Assembly (NCBI RefSeq): GCF_014779715.1
Contig: NZ_JACXYU010000005.1
Span: 186,001 to 250,000 of the forward strand
DNA: 64,000 bases
DNA from: Streptomyces chumphonensis
GTDB taxonomy: Bacteria > Actinomycetota > Actinomycetes > Streptomycetales > Streptomycetaceae
Direction: 5' to 3'
Position 1 is the stretch's first letter, and each line of letters starts with the position of its first letter. The notes beneath the pieces were generated by a model. It was not told where the DNA came from. It ran no database searches and saw only the letters and a list, made by a program, of their open reading frames with translations. Positions 53,871 to 61,694 of the stretch are shown here, piece after piece. The position numbers and the translations under genes are program-made.

Positions 53871-54290
53871 CTACTCCCCCGCCTCCCCGACGGCCCCGGC
53901 ATCCTCGTCCTGCGCGGTGTCCTCAAGGAACCACTCGATGACCTTCATCGTGCGCGCCGAGGGCCGCCCCTCCAACGTCAGCTCCGTGGTCACCTCCCCG
54001 GACCCCGCCCGCCGTCGCACGAGGTGCAACTGAGCGACGCTGCGCTTCGCCATCCACCGCGCGACCCCCCGGGCGAGGATCGGCCCGACCCCGAGACTCA
54101 ACGCACCGGCGAGGGCGACGAGCGCCCCCGCGTCCTGCCGCTTGGCGTCGGCCCGCTGCTGGCGGGCAGCGGCCTGCGGCACCTCGGCGTGCAGGAACTC
54201 CGCCAGATCCGCCGCCAACACACCGGCCTCCCGGGCACCGACCCCGGGGAAACTCACGACCACACGGTCCCGACCACCCTGCTCCGCCAC
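53871..54290 (-). CDS. EACC1-like (effector-associated constant component 1) protein
   Basis: The product has 139 residues from the GTG at 54290, which follows GAGGGGG by 5 nt; longer in-frame starts (GTG 54320 or 54443) lack an RBS. The layout matches EACC1: an N-terminal ferredoxin-like segment (DRVVVSFPGVGAREAGVLAADLAEFL), a central Ala/Gly/Leu hydrophobic helix (ALVALAGALSLGVGPILARGVARWM) and a C-terminal beta hairpin (SVAQLHLVRRRAGSGEVTTELTLEGR). EACC1 proteins accompany caspase, trypsin or other effectors in predicted actinobacterial conflict systems and may recruit them to a sensor or membrane. The immediately downstream gene is the caspase. Recognition rests on architecture and context, not on a search. 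Confidence 0.72.
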   Translation of the reverse strand: MAEQGGRDRVVVSFPGVGAREAGVLAADLAEFLHAEVPQAAARQQRADAKRQDAGALVALAGALSLGVGPILARGVARWMAKRSVAQLHLVRRRAGSGEVTTELTLEGRPSARTMKVIEWFLEDTAQDEDAGAVGEAGE

Positions 54291-54586
54291 ACCGACCCCC
54301 TCAGCCGAAACCACCCGCACACCCCATACCCCCACCCACGTCCAGCCAAGCCCCAGGCCGACCACACAGCCTGCCGTGCTCTGAGCTACGCCATGCACGG
54401 CAGAGAAGCGCCAGTCTGCCAAGTCACCTATCGCGCTACTCACGAAGAGGACATCTTGAACATGAGGGTCGGAAACACCTCCAAATTCTGACCCACTTCT
54501 ACCTCCGAGCCCGTTTCCACTGAGACCACTTGCCCACCTGAGTCAAGAATCGCCAACCGTTTCGATTAAGACTCACGGGCACGACT
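54291..54586. other. Spacer between immunity gene and EACC1-like gene
   Basis: No convincing gene is seen. A 9-bp stem (CTGCCGTGC/GCACGGCAG, 54371-54403) with a 15-nt loop could end transcription of the Rhs-immunity pair. Base composition falls from about 65% to under 50% GC moving rightward through this stretch. Confidence 0.5.
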
Positions 54587-54997
54587 TCAAATGAGAGGGA
54601 ATTCTCTTTCAATTGCATCCAGTTTGGACCGATGGCGAGAAATCCAGTTCGCATCAATCGAAACAGGCACAGTTACTTCAATCTGAGACACAGGGGCATC
54701 GTAGACTGAGATTTCCGCACACCCACTGTCACCCTCTGGATTGACTATAAGCCGTGGCGATCGCCCGCTCTCCAACCAAGTAACGCTTCGCCCGGACGAA
54801 AGCGACACTAGCAGCGCCCGCCAAACCTCCAGGTCGTAACCTGAGATGGACAGATCCAAGCGCCCCTGCGCGAAGTGACTGGAAACAATAATCTCCGCCT
54901 CAAGGAAATCATACTCGGGCTGTTCCCCAAATTTGCCACCACGTAGAATTCGGACCACTACACCTTGTTCTTCATCCGAAAGATTTATGAGCTCCAT
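54587..54997 (-). CDS. DUF5959-like protein, probable immunity protein to the Rhs toxin
   Basis: The 136-residue product starts at MELINLSDEEQGVVVRILRG, with AGGAGAGG 5 nt upstream; an ATG 17 codons earlier has no RBS. The acidic, all-cytosolic sequence with FLEAEIIVSSHFAQGRLDLSISGYDLEVWRALLVSLSSG and TWLESGRSPRLIVN resembles the Streptomyces DUF5959 family as I recall it. It lies ~85 bp downstream of the Rhs nuclease tip on the same strand, the standard place for a cognate immunity gene. GC content is close to 50%, far below the window average, indicating recent transfer with the toxin tip. Confidence 0.72.
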   Translation of the reverse strand: MELINLSDEEQGVVVRILRGGKFGEQPEYDFLEAEIIVSSHFAQGRLDLSISGYDLEVWRALLVSLSSGRSVTWLESGRSPRLIVNPEGDSGCAEISVYDAPVSQIEVTVPVSIDANWISRHRSKLDAIEREFPLI

Positions 54998-55082
54998 GAA
55001 ATCCTCTCCTGATTCTAAACATCCAGCCTCATTGATCACTGCATACACAAGATAGAAGCACCGAGGGACGACGATGATTTAC

Positions 55083-58000
55083 TCATGGTACGTTCTTGAT
55101 TTCTGCTTTCACGTTTGTGCCCCGATTCCCCACTGCATAGATATCCAACTTGTAGGGAATGAGGTTCCCGCCTTCATAGGAAGGAATAGATAGGTAGTAT
55201 ACTCGCTCGCCGCCTGCTACAGCCTTCGCGACTCTGTCTTCGAAAGTCTTCTGCACGACCGAGTTGGCTCGGGGGTGCTGAGGGATGAGATTTCGCACCT
55301 CAGTGCCACTCCCGCCTAGTTGGCGCCCAATCAAATGCCCGCGATGCAAGCCTCGACGGTATCCAGGTGGGTCAAAATGTCCGTTGCGATTGGTGTCGCT
55401 GCCGACGATGTCGGTGTCATTCGAATCAGGGTGCGCACCTCGACCGATCACCTTGATGGCATCGCGCTGTAGGCAACCCACTGCTCCGGTCGCTCGATCT
55501 TGTTCGTCTCGAGGGTGATAATAGATCCAACTAGTACCGCCGGAGATGCAATTCCTCTCCTGCTCCTCCCAAGATTCGACGAGATTGCGAAATTCCCGCC
55601 TAAAGGACGCATCATCAGACGCACGCGGGAACATTTTGAAGTATTCGCCGAGTTGCTTGTCAGTGAGGTTCAGGTCCTTGCGCGCGCGAGTCTGCGAGTC
55701 GTCGGCGAGGGTGTTCTGGGCGGAGTCGACGGTGGCTGTCGAGACGTCCCGGGCGTGGACGACTGATATGACGGCCGCGAGGATCACGTGCCACGGAGGT
55801 GGCGGGGGCGGCGGCGGGGGTCCCTGAGGGCCACGGGGGCCTTGGGGAACACGCGTGGCGGCAGCGCCGCCGCTGCCCCCGTTGGCGCCGCTGTTGGCGC
55901 CGCCGGTCCCGGAGCTGTAGCCGCAGTTGTAGGTGCACCGGGGAGCGTTGGTCGTGGGCCTGTGGGGACGGTTGTTGCCCCGCATTCGGTCCCTGTACCG
56001 GAACTCGCGCTGCCAGCGGCGTGCCTGGCTTCGGTGGCTCGTGCGCGACTGATAGCTGGAAGTCTTCTTGTTGTTCGACTTCTTATTCTTGTTCGAGTTG
56101 TTGTTCGAACGGTTCGGTGTGCCTCCCCCTTGGTGCTTGGGTGCACCGCCACGACCACCGCCGGAGTACGGACGGCCGATGAGTGGTGCCCATCCGCCCC
56201 CTTGGTGGGCGGACTTGTGGCCGGTGGGGTCGGTGTGGTTGAGGGGGCTGGCGCTGCCGTAGGTGTAGCGGTTGGCCTGGACGGACGGGGTCGGGTTCAG
56301 GGTCCAGGAGTCGCGGGAGGTGAAGCCGCCGGACGCGGGGTCGTACCAGCGGGCGTGCATGTTGACTTCGCCGGTGACCGGGTCGGTGTACTCGCCCTGG
56401 TAGCCCAGCGCCCCCGTGGCGCCGTCGGTGGCGGCGACCTGGCCGAAGGGCGAGTAGGCGGTGGATCCGGAGAGAGTGCCGTCGTCGGGGATGAAGGTGG
56501 CGGTCACATCGCCGTGGACGTCGGTGAGGACGGCGGTGGCGCCGTTGCCGTCCGCGTCGGCCGTGGCCAGCGGATCGCCGACCGGGTCACGGGTGACGAG
56601 CTGGTCACCGGTGCGGACGGCGTTGTTGGACTGGTCCGCGTAGGCGAAGGGGGTGTCGTCGCCGCGCTGGACGAGTCGGCCCAGACCGTCGTAGGTGTAG
56701 TCGACGCCGTCGCGGCTGCTCATCCGGCCGAGCGCGTCGAAGGCGGCGGAGACGGTTCCGCCGTCGGCGTCGGTGACCGTGCGCTGCGTGCCGCGCGCCG
56801 TGTAGGCGTAGGAGCTGCCGGCGGCCGTCAGCAGACGGTTGCGCTCGTCGTAGGTGGCGGTCGCCTCGCCTGCGCTGGTGCGGTTGCCGGCCGCGTCCCA
56901 GGTGTAGGCGGTGTCGGTTCCGTCGGGGGCGGTCCAGCCGGTGAGGCGGCCGGAGCGGTCGTAGGTGTGGGCGCCGGAGCCGGCGGTGCCGGTGGTGGTC
57001 TTGCCGGTGACGCGGTCCTCGGCGTCGTAGGCGTAGGTGAGCGAGGCGCTGGTGGCGCCGCCGGGCTCGGCCAGGATGTCGGTGACCAGGCGGCCGAGGT
57101 CGTCGTAGGTGTAGCTGCGGACGGCACCGCCGCTGCCGTAGGTGACGGTCGTCGGCTGGGACGCGGCGTTGTAGCCGTAGCCCTGGGTGGTGCCGGTGAG
57201 GGGGTCTGCGGCCGAGGTGAGGCGGCCTGCGGGGTCGTAGCCGAAGGTGGTCGTGCCTGCGGCGTCGGTGCGGCTGGTCAGGTGGCCGTCGGCGTCGTAG
57301 GCGAACGACGCGTCGCCGGAGGGGCCTTCGGCCGTCAGCAGGTTGCCCCGGTCGTCGTAGCCGAATGTCTGGGTGCCGCCGGGGGCGTTGACGGACGTCA
57401 GCCGGTCGGCGAGGTCGTAGGTGAAGGTGTCCGTTCCGGTCGCCGTCTCGGCGCCGGAACCGGTGTGCTCGGTGATCCGGCCCAGCGCGTCGAAGGTGCG
57501 TTGTTGGGTGACGCCGCCGGGTTGGATCTCCCGAACCGGCCGGCCGGCGGCGTCGTACACGGTGGTGAAGGTGCGGTCGGCGGCGTCGGGGTGGGCGTCC
57601 GTGGCCGGTTCGACGACGGACTCCGGCTCGCCGTGGCTCGTGTGGGTGTACCAGGTGGTGTGGCCCCTGCCGTCGGTCAGGCGGGTGCGCTGCCCCAGGG
57701 CGTCGTAGCCGAAGGTGGTGGTGACGGAGGTGTCGGCGTCGACGGGCTCGACGAGCCGCGTCAGGCGTCCGGCCGCGTCGAACGTCTGCCGGGTGGTGTG
57801 GCCGAGCGCGTCGGTGACGGCGACGGGGTTGCCCTCGGCGTCGTAGGCGGTGCTGCGGCTCCGTAGCGGTGTGCCCTCGGGGTCGTGGTCGCTGACCTCG
57901 ACGGCCCGTCCGGCCGGGTCGTACTGCGTCCGGGCGACGCGTCCCAGGGGGTCGGCGACGGCGGTCAGCAGGCCGGTGGGGCCGTAGGTGTACGTCGTCG

Positions 58001-58646
58001 TGCCGTCGGCGGCGTCGGTTTCGGTGACGGGCTGGCCCGCCGCGTTGTACTCGGCACTCGCCTCGGCCCCGCCGGGGCTGGTGGTGGCGACGAGGTTGCC
58101 GCTGTCGTCGTACCGCAGGCGGGTGGTGTACACGGCGTCGGCGGGGTGGCGTTCGAAGACGCTGAGGGTGATGCGTCGGCCGAGTTCGTCGTAGGTGGAC
58201 TCGGTGCGGGCGCCCGTCGGGTCGGTCACCGAGAGCTGCTCGCCCAGCAGGTCGTAGGTGTAGCGGGTGACGGGCCGTTCGGCGCCGTCCCCCGGGGCGG
58301 GGGCGGTGACGCTGGTGCGGTTGCCGAGCTGGTCGTGGGTGAAGTCGGTGGTGTGGCCGAGGGGGCCGGTCTCGGTGGCGACGTGCCCGGCGGCGTCGTA
58401 GGTGCGGGTGACGGTGGGGGTGAGCGCCTCTTCGGCACCGGGCGGCGTGTAGGCGGGCAGGGTGGTGCGCACGGCCCGGCCGAGCGCGTCGTAGTCGGTG
58501 CGGACGATCTCGCCGTCCGCGTCCCGCGTCGCCGTCTCGTCCCCGAAGGCGTCGAATCCGCTGCGGATGACGGGGCGTTCGGTGGCGGGGGCCACGCCGT
58601 GCTTCTCGACGGTGACGGGCGCGCCGCGGGTGCTGTTCGGGTCGGC
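55083..58646 (-). CDS. Rhs/YD-repeat polymorphic toxin with C-terminal nuclease, 5'-truncated
   Basis: About 1,190 codons remain. From the right there are ~35 YD repeats (YDALGR, YDAAGR, YDPAGR types) and the RHS-repeat-associated core (DVHGDVTATFIPDDG, NMHARWYDPASGGFTSRDSW, RYTYGSASPLNHTDPTG; about 56220-56560). An Asn/Lys-rich and a (P)9 linker follow, then a tip of ~235 residues. The tip ends in a DNA/RNA non-specific endonuclease-like domain with GLHRGHLIGRQLGGSG, NLIPQHPRANS and a conserved Asn, i.e. the D/HRGH motif of the Endonuclease NS family. The 5' end is missing: beyond ~58640 the frame is only antisense to an FG-GAP gene. The only internal starts are GTGs such as 58595. Expression and secretion are therefore doubtful, and it may be a pseudogene or toxin reservoir. 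Confidence 0.85.
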   Translation of the reverse strand, partial: ADPNSTRGAPVTVEKHGVAPATERPVIRSGFDAFGDETATRDADGEIVRTDYDALGRAVRTTLPAYTPPGAEEALTPTVTRTYDAAGHVATETGPLGHTTDFTHDQLGNRTSVTAPAPGDGAERPVTRYTYDLLGEQLSVTDPTGARTESTYDELGRRITLSVFERHPADAVYTTRLRYDDSGNLVATTSPGGAEASAEYNAAGQPVTETDAADGTTTYTYGPTGLLTAVADPLGRVARTQYDPAGRAVEVSDHDPEGTPLRSRSTAYDAEGNPVAVTDALGHTTRQTFDAAGRLTRLVEPVDADTSVTTTFGYDALGQRTRLTDGRGHTTWYTHTSHGEPESVVEPATDAHPDAADRTFTTVYDAAGRPVREIQPGGVTQQRTFDALGRITEHTGSGAETATGTDTFTYDLADRLTSVNAPGGTQTFGYDDRGNLLTAEGPSGDASFAYDADGHLTSRTDAAGTTTFGYDPAGRLTSAADPLTGTTQGYGYNAASQPTTVTYGSGGAVRSYTYDDLGRLVTDILAEPGGATSASLTYAYDAEDRVTGKTTTGTAGSGAHTYDRSGRLTGWTAPDGTDTAYTWDAAGNRTSAGEATATYDERNRLLTAAGSSYAYTARGTQRTVTDADGGTVSAAFDALGRMSSRDGVDYTYDGLGRLVQRGDDTPFAYADQSNNAVRTGDQLVTRDPVGDPLATADADGNGATAVLTDVHGDVTATFIPDDGTLSGSTAYSPFGQVAATDGATGALGYQGEYTDPVTGEVNMHARWYDPASGGFTSRDSWTLNPTPSVQANRYTYGSASPLNHTDPTGHKSAHQGGGWAPLIGRPYSGGGRGGAPKHQGGGTPNRSNNNSNKNKKSNNKKTSSYQSRTSHRSQARRWQREFRYRDRMRGNNRPHRPTTNAPRCTYNCGYSSGTGGANSGANGGSGGAAATRVPQGPRGPQGPPPPPPPPPWHVILAAVISVVHARDVSTATVDSAQNTLADDSQTRARKDLNLTDKQLGEYFKMFPRASDDASFRREFRNLVESWEEQERNCISGGTSWIYYHPRDEQDRATGAVGCLQRDAIKVIGRGAHPDSNDTDIVGSDTNRNGHFDPPGYRRGLHRGHLIGRQLGGSGTEVRNLIPQHPRANSVVQKTFEDRVAKAVAGGERVYYLSIPSYEGGNLIPYKLDIYAVGNRGTNVKAEIKNVP

Positions 58647-59553
58647 GGACGGCCTGCGGCCCGACTCGGTCCTCTGGGTCGACCAGGACAGCCCGCACGC
58701 CCCCGGGGTCCCGGAGGAGGGCGACCGCTTCGGTGAACAGCTCGCCGTCGGTGACGTCGACGGCGACGGCGCCGAGGACCTCGTCGTCACCACCCTCGGC
58801 GAGCAGATCAGCGGCAGCTCCGACCGGGGCTCGATTCACACCCTCTTCGGCCCGTTCGACGACGCAGGGCCCTCGGACGGCTCCTACATCGACTCCGCGC
58901 ACATCGACGGCATCGGTGAGTTCTCCGGTAGCGCCGTCGCGCTCGGCCACTTCGACGAGGACCTCTACCTCGACCTGGCGGTCGGCGTCTCCGACCAGAA
59001 GGTCGGCGCCGACGGGGCGGCGGGCAGTGTGGCCGTCCTCTACGCGGGCGAGGACGGCTACCACCACGACGACGTCGACGTCTTCCACCAGGACAGCCCC
59101 GGCGTTCCCGGCGCCCCCGAGGAGGAGGACTACTTCGGTGCCTCGCTGGCCGCCGGGGACTTCGACGGGGACGGTGTCGACGACCTCGTCATCGGCATGC
59201 GCAGCGAGGCCGTCGGCTCCGCGACCGGTTCCGGCGCGGCCCTGGTGATGTTCGGCAACACGACCGGCGGCATCAGCGCCGGCGGCGGGGTCTGGATCGA
59301 CCAGGACGTCGAGGGCGTCCCCGGTGTCGTCGCCACCGCCGACCACTTCGGCTGGACCGTGGGAGCCCTGGACACCGACGGTGACGGGCGCGACGAACCG
59401 CTCATCGGCGCCCCCGGGAACGCCGCCGGGACCGTCACGGTGGTGAAGGTGCGGCCCGGCGAGCTGGAGTCCGCCACCGCTCTGGCCGAGGGTGACCTGG
59501 GTTGGGACGACGGGGAGCGCGGGGACGCGTTCGGCATCAGCCTGCCGCGCTGA
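58612..59553 (+). CDS. FG-GAP repeat protein, N-terminally truncated
   Basis: The 313 residues from GTG 58612 contain four or five FG-GAP/integrin-alpha-like repeats: [87 protein letters not shown]. The signal peptide and first blade(s) normally expected are missing, and the sequence to the left is antisense Rhs. It is thus the 3' remnant of a secreted beta-propeller protein joined head to head with a truncated Rhs gene. No RBS precedes the frame, so it is probably a pseudogene fragment. Confidence 0.8.
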   Translation: MTGAPRVLFGSADGLRPDSVLWVDQDSPHAPGVPEEGDRFGEQLAVGDVDGDGAEDLVVTTLGEQISGSSDRGSIHTLFGPFDDAGPSDGSYIDSAHIDGIGEFSGSAVALGHFDEDLYLDLAVGVSDQKVGADGAAGSVAVLYAGEDGYHHDDVDVFHQDSPGVPGAPEEEDYFGASLAAGDFDGDGVDDLVIGMRSEAVGSATGSGAALVMFGNTTGGISAGGGVWIDQDVEGVPGVVATADHFGWTVGALDTDGDGRDEPLIGAPGNAAGTVTVVKVRPGELESATALAEGDLGWDDGERGDAFGISLPR

Positions 59554-59824
59554 CCCGCGGTGCGGTGCGGGCCCCTACCGCCGAGGAGCGGGGTGCGGTC
59601 CTCGGCGTGGGGGCGGGGGCCGTGGATGCGGCGGTCCTCCGGCGCGATGGGGACGTCGTTGATGACGGCCTCGCGGCGGGACATCAGGCCCTGGGCGGTG
59701 AACTCCCGCATCTCGTTGCCGTGGCTGCGCCGCCGCCCACACGCTCCTCGCCGCCGCCCTCGACGCCCGGAACGGCGACTGGCCCGGAGCCACGCCGAGG
59801 TCCCCGGCCGCCGGGCGCGTTCGG
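59554..59824. other. Gene-remnant region
   Basis: No intact gene. On the minus strand a short protein-like stretch ([24 protein letters not shown]) lies at about 59600-59720. On the plus strand a stretch reading [19 protein letters not shown] (about 59730-59790) looks like the C-terminal end of another protein. Both lack starts and continuation, consistent with debris at a rearrangement site. Confidence 0.4.
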
Positions 59825-60190
59825 CTACGCGGGTACGGGTGTCTGCTGGTACACGGCCAGCGCCCATCCGGCGCCGCGCCGCACGTAGACGCTCGACATC
59901 AGGGCCGTGAACGCGGGTTCCGCGCCCTCCCGGTACGCCCGTCCGCGATAGACCAGGGCGGCGGAGGACTCGTTCAGCGGGACGAGCCGCTCCTCCGTGA
60001 TGTCGTAGGTCCGCCAGGGCGGCGCCGCACCGAGGGAGTCGACGACGTCCTGGCGGGTGAAGACCTGGCCACCGGCCAGCACCATGACGCCGTCCTCGGT
60101 CATCGACCGTCCGTAGAAGACGTCACCCGTGCCGTCGCACAGGGACTGCCAGCCGCGGTGTTCCAGTTCCAGGAGCTCAGCGATGTCCAT
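59825..60190 (-). CDS. NTF2-like (SnoaL/DUF4440-type) protein
   Basis: The 121-residue product has an NTF2-like cone fold: [59 protein letters not shown], and [18 protein letters not shown]. The start at MDIAELL is conserved; TACCGT ends 7 nt before the ATG and no RBS is present, so it may be leaderless. It lies downstream of the LysR gene on the same strand (38-bp gap). Stress or catabolic roles are common, but none can be assigned. Confidence 0.87.
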   Translation of the reverse strand: MDIAELLELEHRGWQSLCDGTGDVFYGRSMTEDGVMVLAGGQVFTRQDVVDSLGAAPPWRTYDITEERLVPLNESSAALVYRGRAYREGAEPAFTALMSSVYVRRGAGWALAVYQQTPVPA

Positions 60191-60228
60191 GGGACCGACG
60201 GTATCCGCGGGGTGTGACAGCGTCCGGC

Positions 60229-61128
60229 TCACCGCGCGTCGGAGGCCCGGGGTCGGGGGAAGACGCTGTGGGCGTGGCGGAGGAGGGCGCGGACGGCCGG
60301 GCCGTGCGCCGCGCGCCAGACGAAGGAGAGGTACGCCGGAGTGTCGGCGTCGGCGATCGGCCGGACGACGAGGCGGTCGTCGTGGGCGTGGGCCATGGAG
60401 GCGCTGAGGACGGCGGCGGCCAGCCCCCGGGCTGCGAGGTCGGCGACCGCGTCGGCGGCACCGGCCTGGAGGGTGACGGTGGGCCGCAGGTCCCGGGCGG
60501 CGCAGGCGCGGTCGAGGACGGTCCGCACCCCGGTGCCCGGCGGCATGCACACGATCGGGTGAGCGCACACGTCCCGCAGGGTGACGCGGCGCAGCCGGGC
60601 GAGGGGGTGGTCGGGAGGGACGGCGGTGACGAGGCGTTCGCTGACGACGGTCAGCGCCTCCAGTCCTTCGGGGGCGGCGGTGGCCGAGCCGACCAGGGCG
60701 GCGTCGAGGGCGCCGGAGCGCACGTCCGCGACGAGGCGGTCGGAGTGGTCCTCCCGCAGCGCGAGCTCGACGCCGGGGTGCTCGCGGTGGAACGCGGCGA
60801 GGGCGTCGAACAGCGGTGTGACCGTGCAGCCGACGACCATGCCGAGGGTGAGCCGTCCCCGGAGCAGGCCGGTCACCTCGCTCACCGCCTCCCCGACCGC
60901 CTCGGCGGCGGCGAGGGCGGCACGGGCGTGGCTGAGCGCCGCGCGGCCTGCGGCGGTGAGGGTGACGGTGCGGGCCGAGCGGTCGAACAGGTCGGCCCCG
61001 AGTTCCCGTTCGAGTTGGCGGACCTGGGCGCTGACGCCGGACTGGCTGATGTGGACGCGGGCGGCGGCGCGGGTGAAGTTCCGCTCGTCGGCGACGGCGA
61101 CGAAGTACTCCAGCTGCCTCAGTTCCAT
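60229..61128 (-). CDS. LysR-family transcriptional regulator
   Basis: The 299-residue product starts at MELRQLEYFVAVADERNFTRAAARVHISQSGVSAQVRQLERELG, a classic LysR winged helix (residues 1-60); the longer open frame upstream is not LysR-like. The C-terminal effector domain follows from ~residue 90. A palindrome lies 5-26 bp upstream of the start, and a divergent NTF2-like gene begins at 61259, so this is a typical LysR regulator-target pair. The flanking NTF2-like gene at 59825 may be co-regulated. Confidence 0.93.
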   Translation of the reverse strand: MELRQLEYFVAVADERNFTRAAARVHISQSGVSAQVRQLERELGADLFDRSARTVTLTAAGRAALSHARAALAAAEAVGEAVSEVTGLLRGRLTLGMVVGCTVTPLFDALAAFHREHPGVELALREDHSDRLVADVRSGALDAALVGSATAAPEGLEALTVVSERLVTAVPPDHPLARLRRVTLRDVCAHPIVCMPPGTGVRTVLDRACAARDLRPTVTLQAGAADAVADLAARGLAAAVLSASMAHAHDDRLVVRPIADADTPAYLSFVWRAAHGPAVRALLRHAHSVFPRPRASDAR

Positions 61129-61132
61129 GACC

Positions 61133-61154
61133 GGAGATGCTAGATGCCATCTCC
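61133..61154. promoter_or_regulatory. Candidate LysR operator
   Basis: GGAGATG, 8 nt and CATCTCC form an inverted repeat with an AT-N10-AT core right beside the LysR start codon, in the divergent gap. Confidence 0.55.
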
Positions 61155-61206
61155 ACCATCTGTTGGACTTCTCATCGGTCCGGCACCCACGCTGGAGGAA
61201 CGACAT

Positions 61207-61247
61207 ACCGACCCCGGGATGCACCGACCCCGGGATGCACCGACCCC
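61207..61247. repeat. 16-bp tandem repeat, about 2.6 copies
   Basis: The unit ACCGACCCCGGGATGC is present twice exactly and a third time in part, just upstream of the RBS of the NTF2-like gene. It places several in-frame ATG triplets before the true start. Confidence 0.75.
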
Positions 61248-61258
61248 AGGAGGAGCCT

Positions 61259-61624
61259 GTGCCGGAGTACGAGAAGGCCATGCGGCCCGAGGACCTCACC
61301 CGCCTGTTCGTCGAGCGGTCGAACGCCGGGGACGCGGCCGGCGTCGCGGCGCTGTACGAGGAGGACGCGGTGATGGCCTACCCGCCGGGCACGACGACGG
61401 TGGGCCGGGAGGCGATCCGCGTCCTGTGGGAGGAGGTCCTGGCGCACGCCCCGCGCTTCGAGCCGGAGGCGCCGCTGCCGACGCTCGTCAGCGGGGACGT
61501 CGCCCTGACCGCGACGCCGCCGGGGGACGGCGCGGGCGCCCGTGCCCAGGTGGTCCGACGCCAGTCGGACGGCAGTTGGCTGCGCCTGCTCGACCAGCCG
61601 GAGTTCCTGCCGCCCGTCGGCTGA
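61259..61624 (+). CDS. NTF2-like (SnoaL-type) protein
   Basis: The 121-residue product starts at GTG (PEYEKAMRPEDLTRLFVERSNAGDAAGVAALYEEDAVMAYPPG), with AGGAGGAG 3-10 nt upstream. The fold (TTVGREAIRVLWEEVLAHAP; DVALTATPPGDGAGARAQVVRRQSDGSWLRLLDQPEFL) is typical of small ketosteroid-isomerase-like proteins. It is divergent from the LysR gene and is its likely target. Confidence 0.88.
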   Translation: MPEYEKAMRPEDLTRLFVERSNAGDAAGVAALYEEDAVMAYPPGTTTVGREAIRVLWEEVLAHAPRFEPEAPLPTLVSGDVALTATPPGDGAGARAQVVRRQSDGSWLRLLDQPEFLPPVG

Positions 61625-61694
61625 CGGCTCGTTCTCCTGGCCGCTGTGGTGGTGGCGGCGCGGGCACGGCCGGTGCGCGTGCTAGGGAGGAGCC

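Noticed and set aside
55788..57866. Plus-strand 690-codon frame inside the Rhs gene
   Set aside because: The Gly/Val-rich repetitive composition is the mirror of YD repeats; no family features.
56605..59346. Minus-strand frame of about 910 codons with a Gly/Val/Asp-rich start
   Set aside because: It is antisense to FG-GAP and then out of frame with the Rhs repeats, giving Arg/His-rich sequence; a shadow.
60581..61258. Upstream in-frame extension of the NTF2-like gene
   Set aside because: It is antisense to the LysR gene; the AGGAGGAG before the GTG at 61259 decides the start.
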